Source: Clostridium sp. BSD9I1
Lineage (GTDB): Bacteria > Bacillota > Clostridia > Clostridiales > Clostridiaceae
NCBI RefSeq assembly: GCF_900185645.1
Contig: NZ_FYAM01000025.1
Coordinates: forward strand, 89,563-153,562
Direction of reading: 5' to 3'
DNA: 64,000 bases
The stretch's first letter is position 1. Each line of letters opens with the position of its first letter. Under the pieces are notes generated by a model. It was not told the DNA's origin. It did not search any database and saw only the letters and a program-made list of their open reading frames with translations. Made by a program: the position numbers and the translations under genes. This document shows positions 18,335-27,550 of the stretch, piece after piece.

Positions 18335-19447
18335 GTGAAAATAAAAAAGTGCATTAGCCTGATTTTAAGCTTATTAGTTACCGTATCTTTATGCGGCTGT
18401 GGACTTATGTCTTCTAAGAAGAAGCAAAGCGAAGAACCAGTCAAGGAATTTGATATAAAAGCAGCAGAGAGCATTGCGGAAAATTACATAAAGTATTTAA
18501 TGCAAGAGGATTATGAAAAAGCTAACAAGTTTTATTCAAAAAAGTTATCTAAGACAACTAAAAGTACAGAAAAGCAACCATTAAAAATAAAAGGATATAG
18601 TATGCAGGAAGTTAATGAGGTAGGTAATTCAGGGATTTTTAAAATTAAAGTCATTCGATCTAATGAAACTGAACCATATGCATCCTTAGATGAATATTCT
18701 ATCAAAATAATACAAGAAGAGAAGGAATATAAAATAGAAGACATACAAAGTACTTCAGAAAAGGAAGCTAGAGCAGATAAGAGTCAAATAAGATTAAAAA
18801 GTAAAAGTAATGTAGAGTCAAATTTAATTGTAGACACAGCGGGGCTGCCCAATTACGCATTCTCAAAGGATGACAAGGCTAGAACTCACAAGATATTAGT
18901 GCCTAAAGATAACTATGGCCCCATGTCATTTAGCTTTCATGGATATGATATAGCAGTAACCACATATAATGATAGATATTCTTTCGCTGGACTTATAAGA
19001 GTAGATGAAAGTATGCCAACACAGGGAGGAAAAAATGAAGGAGGACAGGGAGGTCAAGGAGGTCAGGGCCAAGGCCAAGGAGGTGCAGATGGAAGCGGCT
19101 TAAGGGAAAAGCCTATAGGAAAGGAAATTACGGCTCTTGATATACTGGAAAATGCTAAAATAAACTTTTTAACTTTTTCATCAGATGAGAAATATATACT
19201 TATGCAATATACTAAGAAGGGTGGAGGAAAATGCATAAGATTATACGCAAGTGAAGGTGGAGATTTAATACCTTATGAATTTGAGCAAAACTACCCCATA
19301 GATAAAGTCGATATAGTATATTCTTCTTTTAGTGAGGAAGTGTTAAATTATGAGGTTATTCCACGTACAAATTCTGATAAAACTATAGGAAAATATATAG
19401 GAAGATGGCAATTGGATTTAAAAGAATTTAAGCCTTCAAAGATGTAG
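18335..19447 (+). CDS. Lipoprotein of unknown function with Gly/Gln-rich insert
   Basis: 370 residues. The GTG start follows AGGAGG. A lipoprotein signal ends in LCGC, so Cys20 or Cys22 is the likely lipidated residue. Residues 40-140 look like an NTF2/DUF4878-type cystatin-like fold (IAENYIKYLMQEDYEKANKF), often used for extracytoplasmic binding. At about residues 231-257 there is a low-complexity stretch of GGQ/GQ repeats. The C-terminal part is a beta-rich region I do not recognise. No functional link to the neighbours is evident. Confidence 0.75.
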   Translation: MKIKKCISLILSLLVTVSLCGCGLMSSKKKQSEEPVKEFDIKAAESIAENYIKYLMQEDYEKANKFYSKKLSKTTKSTEKQPLKIKGYSMQEVNEVGNSGIFKIKVIRSNETEPYASLDEYSIKIIQEEKEYKIEDIQSTSEKEARADKSQIRLKSKSNVESNLIVDTAGLPNYAFSKDDKARTHKILVPKDNYGPMSFSFHGYDIAVTTYNDRYSFAGLIRVDESMPTQGGKNEGGQGGQGGQGQGQGGADGSGLREKPIGKEITALDILENAKINFLTFSSDEKYILMQYTKKGGGKCIRLYASEGGDLIPYEFEQNYPIDKVDIVYSSFSEEVLNYEVIPRTNSDKTIGKYIGRWQLDLKEFKPSKM

Positions 19448-19461
19448 AGTTAATTGAAAGG

Positions 19462-19497
19462 AAGGTACTCATAAATTATAATGTTTATGAGTACCTT
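19462..19497 (+). terminator. Terminator of the lipoprotein gene
   Basis: AAGGTACTCATAAA (19462-19475) pairs exactly with TTTATGAGTACCTT (19484-19497). The U-tract is short. Confidence 0.65.
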
Positions 19498-19524
19498 ATT
19501 ACTTGAAAAACAAGAGGTGTATAT

Positions 19525-20460
19525 ATGATAGGTTTTGGAGACAAAAGATACAATAGTTTAAATTATTTTCTTAGAAATAAATTTGGAGGTAAAATATTCA
19601 AGATATCCTTAGATGCAGGGTTCTCATGTCCTAACAGGGATGGAACCATCAGCAGCGGAGGATGTGTATTTTGTAGTGCCAGAGGCTCTGGAGATTTTGC
19701 AGGGGATAGAAAGTTTTCTATATCGGATCAATTTGAAGATAGAAAAAAAATGATGAAAAATAAATGGAAGGAAGGCAAATATATAGCGTATTTCCAGGCG
19801 TATACTAACACATATGCTCCTATAGAGGAGCTAAGGGAAAAATACAATCAAGCATTAAAAGAAGATGGAGTAATAGGACTTGCTATAGCTACTAGACCTG
19901 ACTGTTTAAGTGAAGAAGTTCTAGAGTTATTAAGTGAAATCAGTAAAAAGACATACTTATGGGTAGAACTAGGATTACAAACAATTCACGAAAAAACGTC
20001 AAAAATAATTAATAGGGGGTACTCCTTAGAAGTATTTGAAAAAGCTTTAAATCAACTTAGAAAAAGAAATATAGATGTAGTAACACATGTAATATTTGGA
20101 CTTCCAGAGGAGAAAAAAGAAGATATGCTTGAAACTGTGAGATATCTATCACATCAAGACATTCAAGGAGTAAAGTTCCATCTGCTTCATTTAATGAAAG
20201 ATACTCCTATGGTAAAGCTATATGAAGAAGGAAGGTTAAAATTTTTAGGACAAGAAGAGTATATAGATATAATATGTGAAGCAATTGCAATGCTTCCAGA
20301 AGATATTGTCATACATAGGCTTACAGGAGATTCTCCTCGAAGTCTTCTCATAGGCCCACAGTGGAGTTTAAAAAAATGGGAGATATTAAATAGTATAGAT
20401 AAAAGCCTTCAGGAAAGAAATTTATATCAAGGGTTGTATTATAATACAAAAAATCACTAA
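19525..20460 (+). CDS. TIGR01212-family radical SAM protein (YtqA-like)
   Basis: 311 residues. The cluster-binding cysteines are in FSCPNRDG and GGCVFCS, the spaced CX9CX2C pattern of the TIGR01212 family rather than the usual CX3CX2C. LWVELGLQ and VTHVIFGLP are further family-typical segments of the TIM barrel. These Elp3-related proteins have no proven substrate. ATG after AGAGGTG. Independently terminated upstream. Confidence 0.88.
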   Translation: MIGFGDKRYNSLNYFLRNKFGGKIFKISLDAGFSCPNRDGTISSGGCVFCSARGSGDFAGDRKFSISDQFEDRKKMMKNKWKEGKYIAYFQAYTNTYAPIEELREKYNQALKEDGVIGLAIATRPDCLSEEVLELLSEISKKTYLWVELGLQTIHEKTSKIINRGYSLEVFEKALNQLRKRNIDVVTHVIFGLPEEKKEDMLETVRYLSHQDIQGVKFHLLHLMKDTPMVKLYEEGRLKFLGQEEYIDIICEAIAMLPEDIVIHRLTGDSPRSLLIGPQWSLKKWEILNSIDKSLQERNLYQGLYYNTKNH

Positions 20461-20543
20461 TAATTTTGTAATTTATGTAAATTGAGTTAATATTGCCTAG
20501 GTGGTAAAATATTATATATTAAAAGTTATTAGGAGGGAATTAT

Positions 20544-21653
20544 ATGTCTAGTTTATCATTAAAACATATGTATAAAGTTTACCCAGGCAATGTTACAGCA
20601 GTAAGGGATTTTAACTTAGATATAAATGACAAGGAATTTATAGTATTTGTAGGACCTTCAGGATGTGGTAAGTCTACAACTTTAAGAATGGTAGCGGGAC
20701 TGGAAGAAATAAGTGAGGGAGAATTATATATAGAGGATAAGCTTGTAAATGATACAGCTCCTAAGGATAGAGATATAGCAATGGTATTTCAAAATTATGC
20801 ACTTTACCCACATATGACTGTATATGATAATATGGCATTTGGCCTTAAGCTTAGAAAGGTTCCTAAAAGCGAGATAGATGAAAAGGTTAAAGAAGCAGCG
20901 AGAATACTTGATATTGAGCATCTATTAAATAGAAAACCAAAGGCATTATCAGGTGGACAAAGACAAAGGGTTGCTATGGGAAGGGCAATAGTCAGAAATC
21001 CTAAAGTATTTTTAATGGACGAGCCTTTATCTAACTTAGATGCAAAACTTAGAGTTCAAATGAGAACAGAAATAGCAAAGCTGCATAAAAAGTTACAAAC
21101 TACTTTTATATATGTAACTCATGATCAAACAGAAGCCATGACTTTAGGTACGCGAATAGTGGTAATGAAGGATGGTATAATACAGCAAGTGGATAATCCT
21201 CAAAACATATATGAGCATCCAGTGAATATGTTTGTAGCAGGATTTATAGGAAGTCCTCAAATGAATTTTATAGATTCTAAGATTGAGGAAATTGAAGGCA
21301 AAGCCTATGTAGTATTTGGGCAAGATAAAGTACTATTGACACAGGATAAAGCTAAAATAATAAAGGATAGGGGATATATAGGAAAAGAAGTGGTTATGGG
21401 TATAAGACCAGAACATTTAAGTGATAAAGAGGAGCTAATTAAAACTTACCCAGGTTCAGTATTTTCTGCTGATGTAGAAGTAACAGAACTTATGGGTGCT
21501 GAAACTTATTTATATTTAAGTAAGGAAAATCATAGTTTTACTGCAAGAGTAAATGGTTCATCAAAATCAAAATCAGGAGATAAAGTAACCATTGCTTTAT
21601 TGCCTCAAAATATACACTTGTTTGATAAAGAAAGTGAGTTAACCATATTTTAG
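20544..21653 (+). CDS. ABC transporter ATPase, MsmX/UgpC type
   Basis: 369 residues. Nucleotide-binding domain with Walker [11 protein letters not shown] (about 38-47), signature LSGGQRQR (about 135-142), Walker B VFLMDEP and the switch histidine in YVTHDQ. The C-terminal third is the MalK/UgpC-type OB-fold regulatory domain (MGIRPEH at about 286). Such ATPases energise carbohydrate importers, and MsmX serves several permeases. No permease or binding protein is adjacent. ATG after AGGAGGG; the next gene starts 12 bases after its stop. Confidence 0.92.
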   Translation: MSSLSLKHMYKVYPGNVTAVRDFNLDINDKEFIVFVGPSGCGKSTTLRMVAGLEEISEGELYIEDKLVNDTAPKDRDIAMVFQNYALYPHMTVYDNMAFGLKLRKVPKSEIDEKVKEAARILDIEHLLNRKPKALSGGQRQRVAMGRAIVRNPKVFLMDEPLSNLDAKLRVQMRTEIAKLHKKLQTTFIYVTHDQTEAMTLGTRIVVMKDGIIQQVDNPQNIYEHPVNMFVAGFIGSPQMNFIDSKIEEIEGKAYVVFGQDKVLLTQDKAKIIKDRGYIGKEVVMGIRPEHLSDKEELIKTYPGSVFSADVEVTELMGAETYLYLSKENHSFTARVNGSSKSKSGDKVTIALLPQNIHLFDKESELTIF

Positions 21654-21665
21654 GGGGAGTTAAAG

Positions 21666-22604
21666 GTGCATAATATAGATAGTTTTTTAATGGAGCTTTC
21701 TAATGAGTCAAATATTAAATTTAATTTTTACTGTAAGACAATGGGGATATCTTTTATTGGCATTACTAATAAAACACGTCTGATGAGCATGGATTTAAAT
21801 TTATCTGATAATAGGGCCGTATTAGAGCTAGACGAGAAAAACTACATGTATGCACCTTTACTTAAATTTACAATAGAATATAATTTAAGGGAAGTTAGTA
21901 ATAAAAGAGAAAATTTATTAAGGGAAATTTTGGTTGGAAATGATATTCGAGAAGAAGATGCAAAAAAAGTCATTCCATACATATTTAATAATAGTTCGCT
22001 GTTAGTATTTGATGTAATAGATAAGTATAAAGAAATCTTAGCAATTATAAAAGAAACATATAATAGTGAAGATGTAATTTCCATATACCATGAAGGCAAT
22101 GTTATAATTTTGGGAAATTTCGAAGACGTTATGGAGCATGCAGAAAGCATAAGGAATTCCATTATGATGGAATTATATTGTGATTGTGCGGTAAGTGTTG
22201 GGATAAATATAAGAAGTATCCTTTCTTTAAAGAGGGCCTATAGTAATGGGAAAAAAACGTTATACCTAAAAAAGAAATTTCAAGTTCCGGAAGGTGTATT
22301 GTTTAGTGATAAATTATTTTTCGAGGAGATAGTTGATGCTATTTCAATAAATATGAAGAATGAAATAAAAGAAATGTTTAAAAATAAGCTTGATAACTTA
22401 GATAAAGAAATAATTATTACTATAGAAGAGTTTATAAACTGTGGTTTGAATATAAGCGATACTGCAAAAAATCTTTATATACATAGAAATACTCTAATAT
22501 ATAGGCTAGATAAAATATATAAGGATACAAACTTTGATTTGAGAAATTTTAAGGATGCAATAGTTTTTTATGTAGTATTCCTACTTTGGAAAGAAAGAGT
22601 TTAG
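21666..22604 (+). CDS. PucR/CdaR-like transcriptional regulator
   Basis: 312 residues. The C-terminal 60 residues match the PucR C-terminal helix-turn-helix (HTH_30): FINCGLNISDTAKNLYIH followed by RNTLIYRLDKI. The middle region (about 110-230) looks like the GGDEF-like domain found in CdaR. The N-terminal region is unrecognised. GTG 21666 lies seven bases from GGGGAG. The tight coupling to the ABC ATPase gene suggests it senses a sugar or sugar acid and controls a transport system. That is inference. Confidence 0.82.
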   Translation: MHNIDSFLMELSNESNIKFNFYCKTMGISFIGITNKTRLMSMDLNLSDNRAVLELDEKNYMYAPLLKFTIEYNLREVSNKRENLLREILVGNDIREEDAKKVIPYIFNNSSLLVFDVIDKYKEILAIIKETYNSEDVISIYHEGNVIILGNFEDVMEHAESIRNSIMMELYCDCAVSVGINIRSILSLKRAYSNGKKTLYLKKKFQVPEGVLFSDKLFFEEIVDAISINMKNEIKEMFKNKLDNLDKEIIITIEEFINCGLNISDTAKNLYIHRNTLIYRLDKIYKDTNFDLRNFKDAIVFYVVFLLWKERV

Positions 22605-22618
22605 ATAGAGGTGTTAAA

Positions 22619-23320
22619 ATGAAAGTGGACTTAATAATATCGGCTGATGATATAAAAAAGGAGAAAGTTATTGATAAATCCGTAGTGGTGATAGATATGC
22701 TAAGAGCTACTTCGGTTATAGTAACAGCAATAAATAATGGATGTAATAAGGTTATTCCAGTGGTTTCTATAGAAGAAGCATTAAACATAGTAAATAAGGC
22801 TAAAGAAAAACATATACTGGGTGGAGAGAGAAAGGCCTTGAAGATAGAAGGATTTGATTGTTCTAACTCTCCGCTAGAATATACATGCGAGATGGTTGAA
22901 GATAAAGTGATAGTAATAACTACTAGTAATGGAACCAGAGCAATTAAAGGAAGTGAGGGAGCAAGGAATATATTGATAGGAGCTTTAATAAATGCTAAGG
23001 CTGTAGCTGAAAAGCTCGGAGAATTAAATAATGATATAGTGTTAGTAAATGCAGGAACTTATGGGGAGTTTTCTATAGATGATTTTTTATGCAGCGGTTA
23101 CATAATAGAATGCCTAGTTAAGGATTTAGATGTGGAGTTAACTGATATAGCTAAAACAGCTCATTATTTATATAAGGAAAACCCGAACTTAGAGTTCATA
23201 GAAAATGCCAGTCACTTTAAGAGGATAAAAGAGCTTAACTTAGAAGAGGATTTAATATACTGTTGCAAAAAAGATATAATAGACATAGTTCCCGAATATG
23301 TAGATGGGCTAATAATATAA
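22619..23320 (+). CDS. comB: 2-phosphosulfolactate phosphatase family protein ComB
   Basis: 233 residues. Matches the ComB family: VVVIDMLRATSVIV near the N terminus, LGGERKALKIEGFDCSNSP, and TTSNGTRA. In methanogens ComB releases phosphate from 2-phosphosulfolactate in coenzyme M synthesis. Clostridia do not make coenzyme M, and no comA/comC is adjacent, so the real substrate here is uncertain. ATG 22619 after GAGGTG is preferred to the upstream codons, which overlap the end of the PucR-like gene. Third gene of an ATPase-regulator-comB run. Confidence 0.85.
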   Translation: MKVDLIISADDIKKEKVIDKSVVVIDMLRATSVIVTAINNGCNKVIPVVSIEEALNIVNKAKEKHILGGERKALKIEGFDCSNSPLEYTCEMVEDKVIVITTSNGTRAIKGSEGARNILIGALINAKAVAEKLGELNNDIVLVNAGTYGEFSIDDFLCSGYIIECLVKDLDVELTDIAKTAHYLYKENPNLEFIENASHFKRIKELNLEEDLIYCCKKDIIDIVPEYVDGLII

Positions 23321-23339
23321 AAATGCGGACATTTTTATA
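23316..23339. terminator. Hairpin after comB
   Basis: TATAAAAATG and CATTTTTATA form a 10-bp stem around CGGA, overlapping the comB stop. It is AT-rich with A and T runs usable in both directions. The rest of the gap to 23435 can pair GTTGGG (23343) with CCCAAC (23415), but I see no recognised element. Confidence 0.5.
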
Positions 23340-23435
23340 GGTGTTGGGCTAAAGGTATTAGAATTTTAATGAACCTTGCTGTGCAAAGTTTTCATATATC
23401 CTATGCCCTTACACCCAACTACTAGAGACTGATAC

Positions 23436-24611
23436 TTATACTACTTGGAATATATAAAATTTAAGATAATAGGATTCATCGGAATTCCATAATATAGGGT
23501 GGTCAGAAGACTGAGTTCTAAATTCTACTTGGCGTAAAGTTCTTCTTGCATCCTTTGCAGCATCTGCTATGGTTTCCTTAAATAACTCTGGATTCATAAA
23601 ATGAGAGCAGGAACAAGTCATAAAGAAACCACCAGGTTTAACCATTTTTATTCCTCTCAAGTTAATTTCTTTATATCCTCTTACTGCACCATCTATAGTG
23701 GAGCGGGATTTTGTAAAGGCAGGAGGATCTAATATAACTACATCATATTTTCTTCCTTCTTTTGCCCATTTATTTAAAACATCAAAAGCATTATGACATT
23801 CAAACTTTACAATATCTGAAAGACCATTAAGTTCTGCATTTTTAGTGGCATCCTTTATAGCTAGTTCTGATATGTCCAAGCCAAGTACGCTTTTAGCCCC
23901 AGCAATGCCGGCATTAAGCGCAAAGGAACCTGTATGAGTAAAACAATCTAATACATCTGCACCATTACAAAGTTTATGTATTGCATTTCTATTTTCCTTT
24001 TGATCAAGGAAAAATCCTGTCTTTTGACCATTTTCCAAGTCAACGTGATATTTAACTCCATTTTCTGTTATTATCACATTAGTGTCAAAAGGTTCTGTAA
24101 GAAATCCCTTTGTTTGTTCCATTCCTTCTAATTCACGGACTCTAACGTCACTTCTTTCGTATATTCCCTTTGCACCATATTCTTCTTTCAATATGTTCAC
24201 TACTATATCTTTATATTTATCTATACCTAAGGCAAGTGATTGTATCACATAATAATCTTCATATTTATCTATTATAAGTCCTGGTAAAAAGTCTGCTTCA
24301 CCAAATACAAATCTACAACTAGAAGTATCTATTACTTTTTTTCTATATTCCCATGCATTTTTTAGCCTTTTTCTAAAGAAATCTTCATCTATTTCCTCAT
24401 TGATATCTCTAGTCATTATACGGATAGCGATTTTTGATGCATCATTTATATAGCCCTTGCCTATAAATTCATTTCTAAAATTATAAACTTCTATAATATC
24501 ACCATTTACGTATTCTCCATCATAGCCTTCAATTTCATTAGAATATATCCAAGGATGACCTGCCTCAGATTTTCTTCCGCGACCTTTATATAAATAAAAC
24601 TTACTTGCCAT
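23436..24611 (-). CDS. Class I SAM-dependent rRNA methyltransferase, RlmI-like
   Basis: 391 residues: an N-terminal PUA domain (about 1-75, starting KFYLYKGRGRKSEAGHPWIYSNEI-like), an EEHEE-type linker, and a Rossmann methyltransferase domain with VLDCFTHTGSFAL (motif I), VILDPPAFTK (motif IV) and a CSCSHF segment. RlmI makes m5C1962 in E. coli 23S rRNA. The clostridial relative is likely an rRNA cytosine methyltransferase, but its position is unproven. ATG 24611 has GAGGAGG eight bases upstream. Confidence 0.9.
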   Translation of the reverse strand: MASKFYLYKGRGRKSEAGHPWIYSNEIEGYDGEYVNGDIIEVYNFRNEFIGKGYINDASKIAIRIMTRDINEEIDEDFFRKRLKNAWEYRKKVIDTSSCRFVFGEADFLPGLIIDKYEDYYVIQSLALGIDKYKDIVVNILKEEYGAKGIYERSDVRVRELEGMEQTKGFLTEPFDTNVIITENGVKYHVDLENGQKTGFFLDQKENRNAIHKLCNGADVLDCFTHTGSFALNAGIAGAKSVLGLDISELAIKDATKNAELNGLSDIVKFECHNAFDVLNKWAKEGRKYDVVILDPPAFTKSRSTIDGAVRGYKEINLRGIKMVKPGGFFMTCSCSHFMNPELFKETIADAAKDARRTLRQVEFRTQSSDHPILWNSDESYYLKFYIFQVV

Positions 24612-24689
24612 TAAAAAACCTCCTCGATATTTAATACTTTTGTAGTATACCATAATGAATAATACAATAATAGAACTACCCTATAAAAA

Positions 24690-25133
24690 TTATAGAGTAG
24701 TTATATCAGGTATAGTGTCTAGGTTATCTTCTGTGATCCAGCATATGGACGATTCTAAAATCCATCCCTTATTATTAATTCGTTCCTCTTGAGGGAAAAA
24801 GACTTCAAGCCAAAGGATATCATGTATTTCTCCCATGTCTATCACATTTATTATAGTTTCGGGATTTAAAGTGAAGAGTACAGGGGAGTCATTTAAAGGT
24901 GATAGATGAATATAAGTAAAACTCATAATTTTTACTTTAGAGTAAATAGGTGTCCTGTATTTTATTACTATAGTATTTAAGGCTTTATCTTCTGCATTGC
25001 AGGATTCTTTAAGCTCTTCATATTGCTTCTTAAGTACCATTATCTGCCTTTTTTGAATATAAACTTTATTATTAAAGTAATAGGAAATATAAAGTGATAG
25101 ACATAGAAGAATTATAAATAGAAAGGCAAACAT
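24690..25133 (-). CDS. Membrane-anchored protein with a possible SH3-like domain
   Basis: 147 residues. One N-terminal membrane span (about 2-19) and a short helical stretch lead to a domain of about 90 residues. The region from about residue 60 to 135, with TPIYSKV, SPLNDSPVLF and NKGWILESSI, resembles bacterial SH3 repeats by its pattern of hydrophobics and the closing GW. I do not recognise a family. Start at ATG 25133, five bases after GGAGG. An ATG at 25145 is less well placed. Confidence 0.65.
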   Translation of the reverse strand: MFAFLFIILLCLSLYISYYFNNKVYIQKRQIMVLKKQYEELKESCNAEDKALNTIVIKYRTPIYSKVKIMSFTYIHLSPLNDSPVLFTLNPETIINVIDMGEIHDILWLEVFFPQEERINNKGWILESSICWITEDNLDTIPDITTL

Positions 25134-25192
25134 ATGGGCCTCCATATAATTATTTATAATTATATTTTATTCATGTAAGTTTTTTATATACA

Positions 25193-25220
25193 AAAAACTC
25201 GTGACTTTGCACGAGTTTTT
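25193..25220 (-). terminator. Terminator of the HAD phosphatase gene
   Basis: AAAAACTCGTG and CACGAGTTTTT form an 11-bp stem around six bases just after the HAD stop. A- and T-tracts make it usable in both directions. Confidence 0.85.
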
Positions 25221-25221
25221 A

Positions 25222-25875
25222 TTAAACAGCTTCAATCAAGTCGTCATATTTATATATATATAAGTCTGCTAAAGACATTAAGTCTTCCTTTTGAGGCTCA
25301 GCGTATAAATCATGAACTGCGACTACTTTCATCCCTGCAGCTTTAGCACCTATTACTGCAGGAAGTATATCTTCGAATACAATACAGTTATCAGGAGATA
25401 CTTCAAGTCGTTCTGCACAAAGTAGGTATACATCTGGGAAATTCTTGCCCCTTGAAACTTCCCCAGTAGTGGTGATGCAGTCAAAGTAGTCATATATACC
25501 TGTGCTTTTCAAGGCAGCCTGTAGTAACATATCACAATTGCTTGTAGCTAGACCAATCTTAATATTATTAGATTTAAGCAGCGCCAAAAATTCCTTAGCT
25601 CCAGGTTTAAGAGTTACATCATTGATGTATTGACTTAGGGCCATATTATTCCATTCATCTGTTATTTCTTCTATGGAAGATTCAAGAGAAAATCTGTCTT
25701 TAAAATACTGTGCAGTTTGACTAAAACTTAAGTGCTCTATATTTTCTTTTAAATCTGAAGGAATGGTTATATTATGTTTTTTTAGGTATTCTACATCTAT
25801 ATTATTCCATATCCACATGGAATCAATTAAAGTACCATCCATATCAAATATAGCGGCCTTAATATCCTTAAACAT
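25222..25875 (-). CDS. HAD-superfamily phosphatase, beta-phosphoglucomutase-like
   Basis: 217 residues. Motif I is FDMDGTLIDS (nucleophile Asp10 and acid/base Asp12), followed by a helical cap (about 15-85), motif II IGLATSN, a lysine in SRGKNFPDVY and motif IV VFEDILPAVIGA. This is the class IA layout shared by beta-phosphoglucomutases and small-metabolite phosphatases. The substrate cannot be chosen from sequence. The gene is separately terminated from the SH3-like gene downstream. Confidence 0.88.
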   Translation of the reverse strand: MFKDIKAAIFDMDGTLIDSMWIWNNIDVEYLKKHNITIPSDLKENIEHLSFSQTAQYFKDRFSLESSIEEITDEWNNMALSQYINDVTLKPGAKEFLALLKSNNIKIGLATSNCDMLLQAALKSTGIYDYFDCITTTGEVSRGKNFPDVYLLCAERLEVSPDNCIVFEDILPAVIGAKAAGMKVVAVHDLYAEPQKEDLMSLADLYIYKYDDLIEAV

Positions 25876-25943
25876 TTATTTCATCCTCTCTACAATAGTT
25901 TTATAGTAATCCTATTATAGCATGAAGTAATGAAATATATCAT

Positions 25944-27287
25944 TTAAAATTCACGTTCAAATATTCTTATCTTAACGTTATCTTTAAAATCCTCTATTGA
26001 GTTTATATCTATTTTTTGAAGAAGTGCACCCATGCACTCACTATCTATAGCTACTTTAATTTCTGATTTATCTGCAAAACTATTTACTAGTTCTCTACCT
26101 TGTTCATGGGGAAGTAATGCTTTAGGCCCGCCAACACATCCTCCGATACAGCCCATTCCTTCAATAAAATTAGCTGTAAACTCTCCATCCTTTAATTTAT
26201 TAAGCAATTCTTTACATTCACGTACTCCATTGCCTTGAACAGTTTTTAAGTATTTATATTTTTCGGGAAATAGTCTCTCTATGGCCTCGCCTACGGCCAA
26301 AGAGACTCCTCCTGTACGTGCATATAACCTACCTCCACGAGAAGCATACTCAGAGCATTCGTCTTCCTGTAGCTCATCAGGGTCTATACCTAGTGCATCA
26401 AATATATCTTTTACTTCTGCAAAGGTAAGTACGAAATCAATGGCACCTTCTATATCCTTTTCACGTGCTTCTGCTTTTTTAGCTATACAAGGTCCTACAA
26501 ATACTACTTTACAATCTGGATTTAATGCTTTTAAAATTCTACCAGATGCAATCATAGGAGATACAGATGGAGATACATGTTTAACCAAGTCAGCATATAC
26601 TTTTCTAAGCATTCCTACCCACATAGGGCAGCAACAGGAAGTAATCATAAAATCTTTTTCGTCTTGTACAAAATGGTCATATTCCACAGCTTCTTTTAAT
26701 GTAAGCATATCTGCAAAAAATGCAGTTTCAATCATATCTGAGAAGCCCATTTTCTTAAAAGCTGTTCTTAATTTATGTATTGTTACGCCTTCACCAAATT
26801 GTCCTACAATAGCAGGGGCAACACTAACAATTACTGGAGCGCCACTCTTTAGTAAGCTAATTAAAGGAATAAACTCAGAGTTATCTAATATAGTTCCTTC
26901 AGGACAACTGTCTATGCACATACCGCAATCCAAGCATAATTCATCATTTATGTATATTTTCTTGTTTGTAGGATCTGAAAGAATAGCACTAATGGGACAG
27001 GCTTGATGACAGAGACAATCTTCTGGATTTTTACAGTCATCTATACAGTCTTCTATTTTAAATACCACTCTTTGAGAAGGGGAATAGTTTTCTATAGCCT
27101 TTGTAAGATTATCTATATAATTATCATCAAATTTTACTTCTACACCGCACAATGAAGATATGACTCTACCTAATTTATCCTTATTAACTTCTGGATCAGA
27201 AAATAAACTATTAATTTCAATTTTTAAATTACCGTCGTAGTGAGCTTTTACTAGTTTCTTAAATAAATCTTGATAGGACTTGTGCAT
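25944..27287 (-). CDS. [FeFe]-hydrogenase-like iron-sulfur protein
   Basis: 447 residues. Cysteine-rich ferredoxin-type region: CIDDCKNPEDCLCHQACP (81-98) and CLDCGMCIDSCP (118-129). The hydrogenase large-subunit domain follows, with all three H-cluster motifs in altered form: L1 TSCCCPMW (216-223), L2 GPCIAKKAEA (265-274) and L3 EGMGCIGGCVGGP (376-388), where canonical L3 ends GGGQP. The cysteines that hold the H-cluster are kept, so it could bind an H-cluster, but the changes fit the divergent monomeric groups rather than classical HydA. ATG 27287 follows GGGGTG. No maturase (hydEFG) is nearby. Confidence 0.85.
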   Translation of the reverse strand: MHKSYQDLFKKLVKAHYDGNLKIEINSLFSDPEVNKDKLGRVISSLCGVEVKFDDNYIDNLTKAIENYSPSQRVVFKIEDCIDDCKNPEDCLCHQACPISAILSDPTNKKIYINDELCLDCGMCIDSCPEGTILDNSEFIPLISLLKSGAPVIVSVAPAIVGQFGEGVTIHKLRTAFKKMGFSDMIETAFFADMLTLKEAVEYDHFVQDEKDFMITSCCCPMWVGMLRKVYADLVKHVSPSVSPMIASGRILKALNPDCKVVFVGPCIAKKAEAREKDIEGAIDFVLTFAEVKDIFDALGIDPDELQEDECSEYASRGGRLYARTGGVSLAVGEAIERLFPEKYKYLKTVQGNGVRECKELLNKLKDGEFTANFIEGMGCIGGCVGGPKALLPHEQGRELVNSFADKSEIKVAIDSECMGALLQKIDINSIEDFKDNVKIRIFEREF

Positions 27288-27440
27288 TAATAAACACCCC
27301 TTTATATATGTAGTTAATGATGCTTTTATAATAAAATAAAATAAATGAATAATATTTAGTATTATTCACTTATTAAATGGAAATTATTTATTAATTACAT
27401 ATAGGGTATAGAATAGAAAAGTATTTTTATAATAAAAAAA

Positions 27441-27460
27441 GGACTACCATTTGGTAGTCC
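27441..27460 (-). terminator. Terminator of tRNA-Pro
   Basis: GGACTACCA pairs with TGGTAGTCC, and seven T residues follow on the minus strand. Confidence 0.9.
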
Positions 27461-27462
27461 TC

Positions 27463-27538
27463 TGGTCGGGGTGACAGGGATTGAACCTGCGACCTCATGG
27501 TCCCAAACCACGCGCGCTCCCATCTGCGCTACACCCCG
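27463..27538 (-). tRNA. tRNA-Pro (anticodon UGG)
   Basis: A 76-nt cloverleaf including encoded CCA. The acceptor stem CGGGGTG pairs with CACCCCG and the discriminator is A. Anticodon loop TTTGGGA gives UGG. The T-arm contains GGTTCAATCC. It has its own promoter and terminator. Confidence 0.97.
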
Positions 27539-27550
27539 ATAACAAAATAT

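Noticed and set aside
23340..23435. Possible structured RNA between comB and the RlmI-like gene
   Set aside because: GTTGGG and CCCAAC can close a loop, but there is no promoter, no strong internal stems and no recognised riboswitch core. Most likely decayed intergenic sequence.
26281..27006. A 241-codon open frame on the plus strand
   Set aside because: It is exactly antisense to the hydrogenase-like gene, has no ribosome binding site and a low-complexity Ser/Ile-rich translation. The minus-strand gene has clear iron-sulfur motifs.
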